Shown: piece by piece, positions 32,461-43,543 of the stretch | Numbering within the stretch: position 1 is the stretch's first letter | How the letters are laid out: each line of letters begins with the position of its first letter | Position numbers and translations under genes: made by a program | The notes under the pieces: generated by a model | Databases searched by the model: none | Told to the model about the DNA's origin: nothing | Seen by the model: only the letters and a program-made list of their open reading frames with translations | From: Sialis fuliginosa | Lineage: Eukaryota; Arthropoda; Insecta; Megaloptera; Sialidae | DNA length: 64,000 nucleotides | Assembly: GCA_961205875.1 (NCBI GenBank) | Contig: OY540820.1 | Span: forward strand, 9,548,001 to 9,612,000 | Direction of reading: 5' to 3'

Positions 32461-33490
32461 TATTCTTCGATATTTTGGAGTATGGTGTTTTATAGAAAAT
32501 ATACCACAAATTGATTTCCCATAGATCAGTTCAGAAGCCAAATCAAGTCCAAAAAGTTTTGTGAAAATATAAGCTTTTTTATATAATTATATAATTATAA
32601 TTATATTATATATAATATAAAGCTTTTTTAAATTTAACTTGAAGGATTAAAAGCAATTATAAGCAGTTTAAATTGTTATATTGTATTAAGATTTTTTTAT
32701 ATTTCCTGATTTTTATATTTAAAGCAGCTTTATCAGAAAGGATGAAATCTACCATAGTAATGTAAAATGTCATCGACCTGTATGAACTTACAACAATGAT
32801 GTAAGACCGATGTAAAACAATAGAAATATTTAAACGTAACACTTATCGTTTGCAGACTTTATTGGCTTAGAAGTTAATATTCTTCGAGTGTATGTTGCCA
32901 AGTTACCAACATTTGCCAACAACCGTCTGTTAATTAAATATTTAATCAATGATGAAATGATTTGTTTTACAAAATTTATTTTCGAAGAAACTAATGTGGT
33001 ATACAATTCGACTATTGGTCTTTTTCTTTCAAATAATTAGTACCGAAATTCACGTCTAATATCACTACTATTATATTTGAAATATAAATACATAGATTAT
33101 TATCTTAAATTAATATAACATTGGTATTTTTTTAAGAAAATACATTAAATTATAAAAATTATGTTTTCTACATATTCTGCAATTTTTACAGCTTCGTAAA
33201 ACTATTTATATAGCTATAATTTCGTTAAATTATTTGAATAGCATACTTTTTTTCGATCGAATGTAAAAAAAAAATAATAATAAAATAGTAGCGACGTTAA
33301 AATATTCACTTTAAATCTACAACGTGAGTTCCGGCCGGAATCCGATACAACTTTACAAGTAATCATGAAAAAATGTCCCAGAATCGAGTATAACCTTTAT
33401 TTTGTATTGGATGTCCATCTGTCGGTCTGTGAATATTCACAATCAGTCATTATGTGTCTAAATAAAGTAATGTGCGCATAAAAATCGTAC
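32461..33490. other. A+T-rich stretch with (AT)n patch
   Basis: TATAATTATA-type low complexity at about 32580-32625. TGGATGTCCATCTGTCGGTCTG at 33409 is a degenerate retroposon-tail phrase. Nothing else. Confidence 0.45.
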
Positions 33491-33498
33491 CCTATAGT

Positions 33499-34499
33499 CA
33501 GAGCTGTTCCGAGTACAAACAAAAAGTACTCGAGTACCGAGTACAAGTACACTGCCTAAAATGTACTCGAGTACCAAGTACAAGTACACAATTAGAAGTA
33601 CTCGAGTACAGAGTACAAGTACAGAGTACCGAGTACATTTTCAATATTGAATGATGAGGGAGTGGGGTGGCTAAGGTACCTAACTAAGGGTTGTGCTTAT
33701 AATAAAACACTAAATTTTTTATAATCCTATTTTATTTGCTTTAAGAATGACGAATTTTTCAAAATTCTCGTATGTGAGAGCATGGCGACGAAGATTGTTT
33801 ACAATTGTCGCAAATGAAAAAAAATATATATGTATAAGTATATATTTAGACTTAATTGTAATTATGGACATAACACATAAGTATGCATAACGCATATGAA
33901 TATTAGGTACCTACATATACATAAATATCCGCTGAAATCACTCACTATTAGTTCTAGCTCATACCTACACTATTGATATACTTGTAAGATTATTAACAAA
34001 AAAAAAAATGTTAACATTTGAATTGCAATTCAAACTCGACTATTATACTGCTACAATGAAACTGACATATTTGGCGCCAAGGCAGTGAATAACTAATATG
34101 TTTTGTGCAAGTCTGAACTCGCATAAAATTGTACTTAATGTGTAGTTCAATGTACTCGAGTACACGGAAATGTACTCGAGTACACGAAAATGTACTCGTG
34201 TACACAAATGTACTCGAGTACATCAAAATGTACTCGAGTACATGGAAATGTACTCGAGTACACGGAAATGTACTCGAGTACATGGAAATGTACTCGAGTA
34301 CATGGAAATGTACTCGAGTACATGGAAATGTACTCGAGTACACGGAAATGTACTCGAGTACTTTTTCGCCGTTTAAAATGGGTTAAGTACAAGTACAAGT
34401 ACATTAAAAGTAAAGTACTCGTGGACTGAGTACCGAGTACACTAAAAGTACTTAGAGTACAGTACTCGAGTACTTGTACTCGAGTACCGCACAGCTCTG
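33499..34499. mobile_element. hAT-type element CAGAGCTG filled with GTACTCGAGTAC palindromes
   Basis: Ends CAGAGCTGTTCCGAGTAC (33499) and GTACCGCACAGCTCTG (to 34499), with identical 8-bp duplications CCTATAGT (33491-33498, 34500-34507). Both subterminal zones (33516-33640 and 34384-34485) are built of GTACTCGAGTAC, GAGTACAAGTAC and GAGTACCGAGTAC variants. A tandem array of the same palindrome lies at 34150-34361. The middle (33650-34140) is unique A+T-rich DNA. The 60-110 codon frames on both strands exist only because the 20-bp unit is free of stops in several frames. Confidence 0.93.
34150..34361. repeat. 20-bp palindromic minisatellite, 11 units
   Basis: Eleven TGTACTCGAGTACAyGGAAA-type units with starts at 34151, 34171, 34191, 34209 and then every 20 bp to 34349. 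Only one interval (18 bp) breaks the 20-bp phase. Each unit but one (GTACTCGTGTAC) carries the perfect 12-bp palindrome GTACTCGAGTAC. The array sits inside the hAT-type element and uses the motif of that element's ends. Confidence 0.95.
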
Positions 34500-34507
34500 C
34501 CTATAGT

Positions 34508-35283
34508 TGCAATTAGTTAATTTATAGCAATAGAAAATTCTAGGCCATTCAACTCTAGTCATAGCAAATAATAGAATTAAATTTAACTATCACATACTTT
34601 ATTTATACAATCAACATGTCTCATTATTATTAAAACATCGTGGTCTCGCATAAATATATATTCAACTACTGCTAACTTTTCAATACTTCTTTATGCTTTA
34701 TTTACCAATCAACTTTACTGACAGACGAAAAAGAAACAGAATCTTTATATGGCGTTTTTTTCTCTTTTTAATCTGTCAATCAAGAGTACTTATTTTTAGT
34801 TAATATCAATCTTAAACAAGGTCTTGCTTTAAAAATTGCACTGATGAAGATAATTATATACTATGGAAAATACTTTTTACGAGGTCGCTTAGATGCAGTT
34901 TGAATCGAATGCTTGTTTTAAGATTATTACTTATAATTTTACGCAAAAAAGGAGATATTTAATTGTATGTATCAATTCATTAATAGTAGAATTTAATTAC
35001 CTACCTACATTTGTATATATTTTTTTACTACCATTAAAAGCATTCTAATAGCCTTTTTATATTAAAACTAGTTTCCAATTTTTGCCAATAATCATAAGTA
35101 ATTTATTTAATACATTTGTTTTTCTGTAATTCTATGTTAATAAGCTCAGAGACCATATAATTTTATTTATTTATGAATTGATATCATGAATACTGTTATC
35201 ATTCGAATGGAAAATTTAATTCTATATAGTTTTATAATTTATTGTGGCAATAGGCATGATACCTAATTTAAAAAAACTATTTT
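34508..35283. other. A+T-rich stretch, nothing recognised
   Basis: No supported feature. Confidence 0.5.
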
Positions 35284-35743
35284 ATGATAATCTTACGTGT
35301 CTCCTATTTCCAAAAAAATACTTATTTCTGCTTTTAAAATTAATTTTGAATTTGACGCCAAAACGCTCGCTGGTGTCATGGCGCATTTTTGAAGTCACGC
35401 CTATGTAAAGACTCTTGTCAACAATAATAAATCCTTGTTCCATCGCTAACGTTTCTCGGTTTTAGTTTTGGTAACACAAAATTGAGCAAATTGATAATTT
35501 AAAACCACAAAATAATTTATAAACAGTGCAGATATTAATGAAACAAAAATGATGTTTACTTAGCCGTGACGTCATCCACTCTGGCGGATTGCTGTATTTT
35601 GTGTTTTTATTTTAACAAAAATCATATTAATCTCGCTTTTAATATAAAAATAAATACATTTTTTAGAATCTTTTTAACTTATTTCATTATTTAAAATCAT
35701 AATTTCAGTGATACTTTGTTACTGGCATCATGCCTATTGTACT
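35284..35743 (+). repeat. Dispersed repeat with CRE/TATA-like block, copy 2
   Basis: Same order of landmarks as 1071-1518. The CRE-like site of copy 1 is altered here (GAAGTCA) and the TATA box reads TATGTAAA. About 60 bp not seen in copy 1 (35526-35585) supplies an intact TGACGTCA at 35567-35574. It ends in the same GGCATCATGCC hairpin and TATTGTACT. Confidence 0.6.
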
Positions 35744-36804
35744 ACTATTAAGTTTCAGTCGATTATGAAAACGTTTTTCCTTTGTGGTTTTTAAAAGATA
35801 TTGAACATTGCAAATTTGTTTGATGATGTAAAGTCTTGAATGGTGAATTTGTGTAGGCGAACAATCGGGAAGCAAATAATATCATTTCCAAACAATATTT
35901 TTTTAAATAATAAAAATGGGGAAACAAATGAATGTGATACCTAAACAGTTGCATAGTTTTTTATAACAATTCTAAAACAACAACATTTTTTCCGAATTTT
36001 TATGAAGCTCCCCGGTAACAAAGACTTTTTGGGTGTAAAATTAAACTACAATGCTTACGCTACATTTTCGTATATAATTTCGCTCCTAACTATACATATT
36101 TTTACTGTAGTAAATATATATTTCATATTTATAGTAAGAATTAAAAATTGTTGTCACTGTTGTAACCTGTGACCTATATCCAAAACATGTGACTACAAGT
36201 TGAATATGCATGACCGAAACTAGAACATCAGCTGTCTCATCTGCAGTTAGGTCATTATCTATTTAACTATCAGTAAAAGTATCGTTTAACATACTTTATA
36301 TTCCTACTTTAAAATAGTCAATGGACAATGTCACAATGAAGATTTGTGAGAAATTTGTTCTCTTTATCGATGATAACACTAATTTGTTTTGATTAAACCC
36401 AATTTATCGGCGTCAAATATCTGTTACCAAAATTAGATGTTGACTTAAGCATGATATGGCTTAAATTAATGGCATATTTGCAGTTTATTTCAAATTAATA
36501 AAACTTAATTTAGAACAATCTAGCCGTTTGCATCAATTATTTTACTACGGCAATTCTATTGTACTATGCTTCTAAATTATATGCTTCGAACGTTTAATTT
36601 AATTGTATTCAAATTCGTTTTTTATTGGCTTTATGTCATACTATAATGTACATGGAGATACAAATTATTGTTTTGGTATTATTTAGATTTTGAAGTGTGA
36701 TTAGAAATAACGAATTGTAGGAAATATAAAAAGGATTATTCAGAAGTCGTAGAGACTATTTAAATTATTATATAACTAATAAAAACTAATCGATAGTAGT
36801 ATAA
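35744..36804. other. A+T-rich stretch, nothing recognised
   Basis: No supported feature. Confidence 0.5.
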
Positions 36805-36806
36805 TA

Positions 36807-37490
36807 CAGGGTGTTTGGTTTGGCGATATGAAACGTGATACTTTTCAAATATTTTTTTATACTCAATGAACAGGATCATCCTTTGCACAGGAGGAGATGT
36901 TACACTGTCCAATGTGTATAAAAAAATGTTTGAGAAGTATCGCATCACGTTTTTAATGAATTATTTAGAATAGCATACTACGATCGACTCACTGGAAAAA
37001 TGTAAAAATCAAACTTACTCTGGGTTAAATATAAGTTTTTTAACAAAAAAAACCAATTCATGTAGGTATTATGATAGGTTTTTCGAAAGGGTATAAAATA
37101 GAGCATTTTTTAAAACCATCTGAACATCTGTAAGTGTACTAGATTTTATAAAATAATTTTTTAAAGAAATAATTTTATCAAAGTTTTATGTTTTAAATGT
37201 TAAACTGCAGCCATTTTTTATTTTTGCTATTCATAAATATTATTTTGATTTGATAGTGTAGCATAAACATTTAAGTAATATAAAAATCACGTTTAAAAAA
37301 TATAGGCTCTTTAACTTTTGAACTTTTGCGATTAACATGTATAAATCTGGGTTTTTAAAAAATTTACTAAAATGACCGATATAAAAAAAAACTGTTGCAC
37401 TTTGTATATAGGTATATTTACTTAAATCACATTCAAATGTCGCATTCTACCTTCCTTTAAAATATTCGTATCGCCGAACAATACACCCTG
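36807..37490. mobile_element. TA-flanked element CAGGGTGTTTGGTTTGGCGA
   Basis: Left TIR CAGGGTGTTTGGTTTGGCGA and, inverted at the right, CAGGGTGTATTGTTCGGCGA (ending 37490), continuing into TATGAA/TACGAA. TA flanks both (36805-36806, 37491-37492). The 684-bp body is A+T-rich with no transposase frame. Tc1/mariner-like by target site. Confidence 0.83.
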
Positions 37491-37492
37491 TA

Positions 37493-37846
37493 TCATTAAT
37501 AAAAATTAAGCAGTATAATATAATTTGAAGGACTTTTATAAACCAGCTGCAATTACAAAATTTATAGAATAAAAATATGTAGAAAATAAAATATACAAAT
37601 TAATTGGTATTGGCTTTTCAAATTACCCTTTTAAAAATGTATTTTTTTTTATATTTCAAAATATTTGGTTCAATATTTGGAAAATTACCTTTATACATAA
37701 TGTGTCAACTGATAAGTTTTTCATTAACCAAAAAAATGATCTTATGGTACTCTACTCCTGGAGTAACCTTTATTACACTACTTTGGGAAACTCTGAAGTT
37801 GTCATTTGAATGAATCTTCGGTTAGTTAGCTCTGGTTAGTAAAATT
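37493..37846. other. A+T-rich gap, nothing recognised
   Basis: Sequence between the TA-flanked element and the satellite. The 69-codon frame here starts on a non-ATG codon and is unrecognised. Confidence 0.5.
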
Positions 37847-38574
37847 CTCCTCGATCGCGCCAAGCTGACATATTAACTATTCAACTTATTTGTTAAATTT
37901 TCAATTTAAATTTCTTAATAATAGCCGAAGGAGGTTACGAAGGTCTTCGGGCATTAGATAGTCTTAAAGATAATATTGTAAGCTATATTTAAAAAAAAAC
38001 TGGAGTCTCCTCGATCGCGCCAAGCTGACATATTAACTATTCAACTTATTTGTTAAATTTTCAATTTAAATTTCTTAATAATAGCCGAAGGAGGTTACGA
38101 AGGTCTTCGGGCATTAGATAGTCTTAAAGATAATATTGTAAGCTATATTTAAAAAAAAAACTGGAGTCTCCTCGATCGCGCCAAGCTGACATATTAACTA
38201 TTCAACTTATTTGTTAAATTTTCAATTTAAATTTCTTAATAATAGCCGAAGGAGGTTACGAAGGTCTTCGGGCATTAGATAGTCTTAAAGATAATATTGT
38301 AAGCTATATTTAAAAAAAAAACTGGAGTCTCCTCGATCGCGCCAAGCTGACATATTAACTATTCAACTTATTTGTTAAATTTTCAATTTAAATTTCTTAA
38401 TAATAGCCGATGGAGGTTACGAAGGTCTTCGGGCGTTAGATAGTCTTAAAAATAATAGTGTAAGCTATATTTAAAAAAAAACTGGAGTCTCCTCGATCGC
38501 GCCAAGCTGACATATTAACTATTCAACTTATTTGTTAAATTTTCAATTTAAATTTCTTAATAATAGCCGAAGGT
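37847..38574 (-). repeat. 160-bp tandem array, ~4.5 units
   Basis: Units start at 37847, 38007, 38168, 38329 and 38489, each opening CTCCTCGATCGCGCCAAGCT and carrying GAAGGAGGTTACGAAGGTCT and an A-run before ACTGGAGT. The first three are almost identical. The fourth has a few substitutions (GATGGAGG, GGGCGTTAG). The fifth stops after about 86 bp. The unit is homologous, in reverse complement, to the inside of the hAT-type element at 25482-25997 and to 48286-48390. Confidence 0.96.
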
Positions 38575-39127
38575 AATATTTTACGTGAAAATTGTATAGA
38601 GTATATAGCATTAAATTTTCTATAAAATAATTAGGTACAACTTTTGTTGTAAATATTCTCTTTATTCAAAAAGATATTTCTTTGCAAAATTTATCACGAG
38701 CAAGCGCTGTGCAATCACTGGTATAAATTATATGTATTTTCTTGCGGTTTTAGTATTACAACATCAATATAATGAAATAAAATATAAGTAGTGAAATCAA
38801 GGTGCATATGGTTTTATCTTTATTGATATTTTTTATTCCCATTGTGTTGGTTGAAGAGAAAGTTATAATGCACTTTGTCTAGCGCCATAGATACAGTAAT
38901 CATGTCTTAATACATAACCTATCTGTGACAATACAATTTGTTCCGATGGGACACCGACATATAATTAAAAATGATGTGTTTCGAGTGGGAGGAAGTATGT
39001 TATGAATGAAACAAGTTTTATTATAGAATGTGTTTATTGTTTAACTCGTTTGTTTGTTATGATGGCTGTAATAAGATGTCTATTGTAAAATCCAGCGTCA
39101 TCAAATCTTTTAACGTAAAATAACAAA
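38575..39127. other. A+T-rich stretch, nothing recognised
   Basis: No supported feature. Confidence 0.5.
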
Positions 39128-39129
39128 TA

Positions 39130-39880
39130 CAGTCGGGACTCGTTTATTCTAAGCCTTCTGAATCGAGGAATTCGCGTTTATTCGAAGTCGAGAGGGACTC
39201 CCACCAAGTTATGTATAGATCCTTGACCAATCAGCATTTGCGCGGGAATTGACGTCACCATGAAGATGTATTCAAATGTTATAAATGTATAATAGAATAT
39301 CAATTACAAAAAATCCTTTATTTATTCTTTTCTTCGTATTTTTTGATATTTTAACAACATATACAATCAAAGAAGTGCAAATTCGACATTGCAAAATCAT
39401 GAAAAAGTTATCATTCGGGAAGTGTCATTTTTACTATCTTAAGTTGGCAATACGTTCTGTGATAAATGTCTATATACCTTGGTATTTAATATTTATCGTT
39501 AATAGTTAATCGTGATAGTGAAATAATTTTACTTTACTTTTAATTTCGAATATGAGTAAGGTGACGAGTGACGACGGTGATAAGTGTAAATTATAATATG
39601 TATGTATTCTATCTGACCTAACCTCAAATCTATAGATCTGATTTTCGTTGCGTTCGTAGCATGCAATGAATATCAAAAAAATTAAAATCTTTTGAAATAT
39701 ATTGTACAGTCAATGAGATGAATACAAATGCGCTTATTTCATTCTACAAAAAAATTCAAAAATATGTTCGTTTACGCCATGATTCGAGAATGGGGAGAGG
39801 TGAAGAAGGAGAAAAAATTACGAATAAACGAAACTCGGCATTTCAGATAAACGAGACTTAGAATAAACGAGTCCCGACTG
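39130..39880. mobile_element. Pogo/Tigger-type MITE CAGTCGGGACTCGTTTATTC
   Basis: Perfect 24-bp TIRs (39130-39153 and 39857-39880) opening CAGTCGGGACTCGTTTATTC, flanked by TA (39128-39129, 39881-39882). Subterminal GAATTCGCGTTTATTCGAAG and TTACGAATAAACGAAACTCG repeat the TTTATTCG motif. The 751-bp interior has a 74-codon frame without DDE or CENP-B-like features, so the element is non-autonomous. Intact TIRs suggest a fairly recent insertion. Confidence 0.93.
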
Positions 39881-39882
39881 TA

Positions 39883-40770
39883 TTTTGAAAGAAAGAATAC
39901 AACACTATTTGTCACAACCTTCTAACTACTGAACCATTTGACGTAGAGAGATGAAATTTGTTAAAATTTTATAGTTAATGGTGGGCTAATAATGGGCATG
40001 AGGTATAAAATAAAAAAAAGTTTTTGGAATTTGAGATGGCCAAATGGGTTCTCAATTTTTTTATATTCAATCTTATCAACTAGAATGCGAAAAGATATAA
40101 TAAAAATATAATAATTATATTTTAAATAAAGCTGAGAGTGCATATTTATAAAAAAATAAGTTTTTATGAACTTTAAACTGTTTTACATAAATAATCAGTT
40201 TATGACAAAAAAGAGAATTAATACAATGAATCTAATTTTATAACATTGTAGACCTTGGATTTTTCTACGTTGCTGATTAATTAAAGCAAACACGTGGATT
40301 TGACAAAAAGTATACAATAAATCAGTGAAGTATTTTGTATTAACCTTTGTTCTTTATTCATTAAAAAAGTACATTAAATAATAGTAATAAAAAAGACAAT
40401 AGAATAAAAATACTTAACCCTCCGTGTATACATTATGTTTTTCGAGACACGGTTTTTTAGTGAACAGTCGGGATTTCAAAATTTTATAGTCTTTTAAAAT
40501 ATCTGAAAAAATTAATGGTGACTTCAGTCAGTTGCCAAAGCCAAATGTTTAAAACCTTTATTAATAAAATTGTAAGTTTAGTCCAAAAAACGGGATTTTA
40601 AAAAAATTACAACTTTTCAGTAAACAAATATATATATAAAAATGGGTATAGGGTTTTGTAGCTTAGACTTTGAGTCATTTTGTCCGACATCTTTTGGGCC
40701 GTTTTTATGTATTTTCGCAAATAAAAAAGTTGTTAGACTTGTCAAAAAGAAACCACTCACGAAGTTTCAG
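39883..40770. other. Intergenic with decayed repeat phrases
   Basis: ACTACTGAACCATTTGACGT...GAAATTTGTTAAAAT at about 39925-39970 is a degenerate retroposon-tail phrase, paralleled at 46470-46560. Nothing else could be supported. Confidence 0.35.
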
Positions 40771-40774
40771 AAAT

Positions 40775-40905
40775 ATGTTAATAAATTTACAAAAGGGTCG
40801 AGGTACTGAAGACTATTATGTTTATATAGAAAATCACATGAAAATGTTCAAACCGCAGATCTGTATCGCAAACCGTTCTCGAGATATAGCCTCTTAATTT
40901 TTTTA
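40775..40905 (+). repeat. Dispersed repeat fragment (AACCGTTCTCGAGATATAGC), copy 1
   Basis: TATATAGAAAATCACATGAA, TTCAAACCGCAGATCTGTAT and CAAACCGTTCTCGAGATATA recur inverted at 46786-46885. It is probably part of an old element. A 75-codon frame across it is not a gene. Confidence 0.55.
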
Positions 40906-43158
40906 AATTTTAAGCAAAAATGGTTGTAACTTTTAAACCAATGCAAATGCAGTAGTCGAATCTGATTTAGTAGACGGATGTATAAATATAAAAATCGACA
41001 TTTTTAATACCACTTTGAATTTTTTTGATTAAAATTTTTTTTATTAAATGTTAAAATCTAACCCTTTAAGATATTGAAATTGGCATCAGAATCATACAAA
41101 CATTTCTAACATTAGATATATAACACGCACGCAATGTATTTGTAAAGGCGTGTTGCAAAGTTTTACCGACACCTGTTGCTCGCGGTCCCGAGGGACATGT
41201 TGGAGGGGGGAAAGGCTACTCACATCACTAATTTACACGCTATTATTCGCACGCACACACACACAACTACCCCGACCGTTAAACAACCCCTGTTGCATTG
41301 TTTTATAGCTGTTTTATCATGTCTATTGTCAACGATGATCGTTTTATTGCTTGAATTATGAACGATTTGTTTCGCTTATTTTTGGTCGAGTGTTTTGATT
41401 TTTTTGTTTGGTATTTTTGTATTTTCTATTACATACTTATGTTTGTATATATATTGATGTCTGATTGGTGTTTGTTATTGTCTATTGACTAGGTTTAGGT
41501 GAGTCTCATCTCGTTTTGGTGAAAATTTATTTTATTTATCTTTATATATAAAGCTCAACGTCTCTCTGTCTGTATGTATGTCCGTTAATGCGCTTATCAC
41601 TCGAGAAATAATTATCAGATTTACGTGGTTTATTTTTTAATTCATAGGTACATTCTCTGCTATATTTTGTTACCTTAGGTAATATAACAACTAAGCAGTG
41701 ACGATACTAGTAAATCACGTCGGAAAAAAAATTGCCGTCGCGTCGGCGCGCTATTTTGCAATACGCTGCGTAAACCGTTCAATATTGAATAAAATAATGT
41801 TTTAAATTATTAATTTAATTGTATTATTATTTGTTCGATTTCATCCAGGTTTGTTTGCACATTTTTTTATGAATATTACATCGACTGGGAGCGCTGCTGT
41901 CGTGGCCGATGTAAAACATGTCCCTCGATGCGGTTCCCAGAATTACTTACTGGCAGTCGGTTAATCTGAAACAGAATTTTCAGAGATTCATAGAAGTTAA
42001 TATATGATGCCCTTCGGTACGTAATAATACGTATAATTCCCAAAATTCACCTATTTTTCCGCCATCTACACATATGTCCCCTCTTAATTGTTTTATTGAT
42101 TCCAAATTAAAATGTTTGCACTTTTCTTAAACAATAAATTTTAAAGTTTTTTTTTGGTGTGACCACCGGCCTTTCCCCCCTAACCTAACCCCTCTTAAGC
42201 CAATATTGTCTTAAATTATATATTATAATCATCAAGGAACCTACGATCATATTGAAAAAGTAATTATTAATTGGTTCTTAATGTTCCTTTTTCTTAAAAA
42301 AATTTATTTCAATATTTTTAAATAAAATCTATTCTGTTTTTATTTAAAAAAGCGTTAGCTTAGCTTTTATTTTAGAGCAAATTTCTTATAATTCGGGAAT
42401 GTTTTTTGTTGTCTAGTTTTGAGGGTTACATATGTACATTGGCCTAATACAATCGATATATACAAATTATGTATGAAAAAATCACAAACAATTTACATGT
42501 AGTTATATCTTAATTACTCTATTATAAATTCTAGTACCGCCTATGTGATATTAAAGTCAATAAACTGCAATATAAATGCATTAAAATCTATTGTTTTAAA
42601 TACAAACACTAGTGAAGTTATTTGTTTTTACAAATAAGGAGTACAAACGTATTATTTATTCAGAAAACAACGTATGTTTCGGTATCGAAGCTAAACAACA
42701 ATACAGAATTCCCGGAATAATTATATTGTTGTACCACTTTTGTTGGACATTGTGAACATGTGGCAAGGAGTGGCGAGTGTGAAATATGGAAATTACGTTA
42801 TTTTCATTTAAATGTACAGTTTAGATATTTATTATAAAAAATAGTAACTATATTTTGTAAATAAGTTTTGGTCTGGAATTTAAAAGAGTGAACTTACGTC
42901 TAAAAAATTATAGCCAAGTAATCGCTTTTCAAATATTATAGAGCAACAAATTGTTGAAATTCTAGCCAATTTTCGTCAATCTTATTTTAATAGTTACCTA
43001 ACAATATATTGGTGGGTAATCTCACAATTTTGTCTTATACTGAAAGAAGTTGATAATACTCGATTTTTATTATTTATTTGAAGAGTGGTCTACGAAACTT
43101 ATATTATTTTGAAATCAACAATCGTTTTTTTTTTAATAATTTTTTTTTATAACGTTAA
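40906..43158. other. Intergenic with two G+C-richer patches and a retroposon-tail phrase
   Basis: TATATAAAGCTCAACGTCTC followed by TCTGTCTGTATGTATGTCC (about 41546-41582) is the usual start of an RTE/SINE-type insect tail. Patches at 41150-41300 and 41700-41960 are less A+T-rich and share the short inverted strings GAGGGACATGTT and AACATGTCCCTC. A (CA)n tract is at 41253-41265. No gene is recognised. Confidence 0.4.
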
Positions 43159-43332
43159 TTATTTTTTGTATTTTAACCTCTTTATATGCATGTATCTTTG
43201 AATATTTTTAATGTTCGGGGCCAAGATTGAATAGTTACACTCCTGTTTAAAAAAAGGACAAGTATATTCCAAAGCTGTTTCCATCTCTTTCTTTTGACAC
43301 GTCTTTGTTTTCGAATCAGATGCGTGGTCCAT
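43159..43332 (-). CDS. Small cysteine-containing open frame, possible exon
   Basis: Minus-strand ATG at 43332 to TAA at 43159, 57 codons, starting MDHASDSKTKTCQKKEMETA. Residues 23-49 contain YTCPFFKQEC...NIQRYMH, i.e. C-x6-C-x16-H, which looks like half of a zinc-finger-type motif; a fourth ligand is missing. It overlaps the 66-codon frame below in another frame. The unusual amino-acid quality for this A+T-rich window is the only reason to list it; no family is named. Confidence 0.22.
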   Translation of the reverse strand: MDHASDSKTKTCQKKEMETALEYTCPFFKQECNYSILAPNIKNIQRYMHIKRLKYKK

Positions 43333-43382
43333 GCTCTATGTCTATGATGTAAATGTTCTTCTGTTGGTTGATTGTCCGCCAT
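43182..43382 (-). CDS. 66-codon open frame with strong start context, possible first exon
   Basis: Minus strand, opening GCAAAATGGCGGAC, a good eukaryotic start context. The peptide begins MADNQPTEEHLHHRHR, becomes Arg/Lys/Trp-rich (KQRRVKRKRWKQLW) and stops at 43182. About 50 bp in, the frame offset by two opens the cysteine-containing frame above. A single-base indel could therefore join an N-terminus here to that segment. No neighbouring exon, TATA box or family match was seen. Confidence 0.2.
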   Translation of the reverse strand: MADNQPTEEHLHHRHRAWTTHLIRKQRRVKRKRWKQLWNILVLFLNRSVTIQSWPRTLKIFKDTCI

Positions 43383-43508
43383 TTTGCACCGGTGTAATGA
43401 AAACTTTTGTTTTTGCTATGAATAAAAAGTGAAGACTGCAGGATAACGAAATAAAACAAGTCTGTACAAGTTAACACTCTGAATTAGTTTGAAGCAAGTT
43501 TTCCTAAC

Positions 43509-43543
43509 TAAAAATAATTGATTACTTATGGGTACCTCTAATA
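43509..43543 (+). repeat. 35-bp direct repeat, left copy
   Basis: Identical to 43873-43907 over all 35 bases (contains GATTACTTATGGGTACCTCT). The two copies bracket the TIR element at 43544-43872 exactly. Confidence 0.93.

Noticed and set aside
34150..34361. CRISPR-like regular 20-bp array
   Set aside because: Units are contiguous with no unique spacers, lie inside a TSD-bounded hAT element, and the context is eukaryotic.
34011..34429. Five long open frames on both strands (MYSSTRKCTRVH-type repeats)
   Set aside because: They are translations of the palindromic 20-bp minisatellite, which is stop-free in several frames; not genes.
41186..41935. GAGGGACATGTT / AACATGTCCCTC inverted pair as transposon ends
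   Set aside because: Only about 12-14 bp, 730 bp apart, no target duplication and no extension of the homology.
42179..42193. CCTAACCTAACCCC as interstitial insect telomere (TTAGG)n
   Set aside because: Only about two and a half units; expected by chance.
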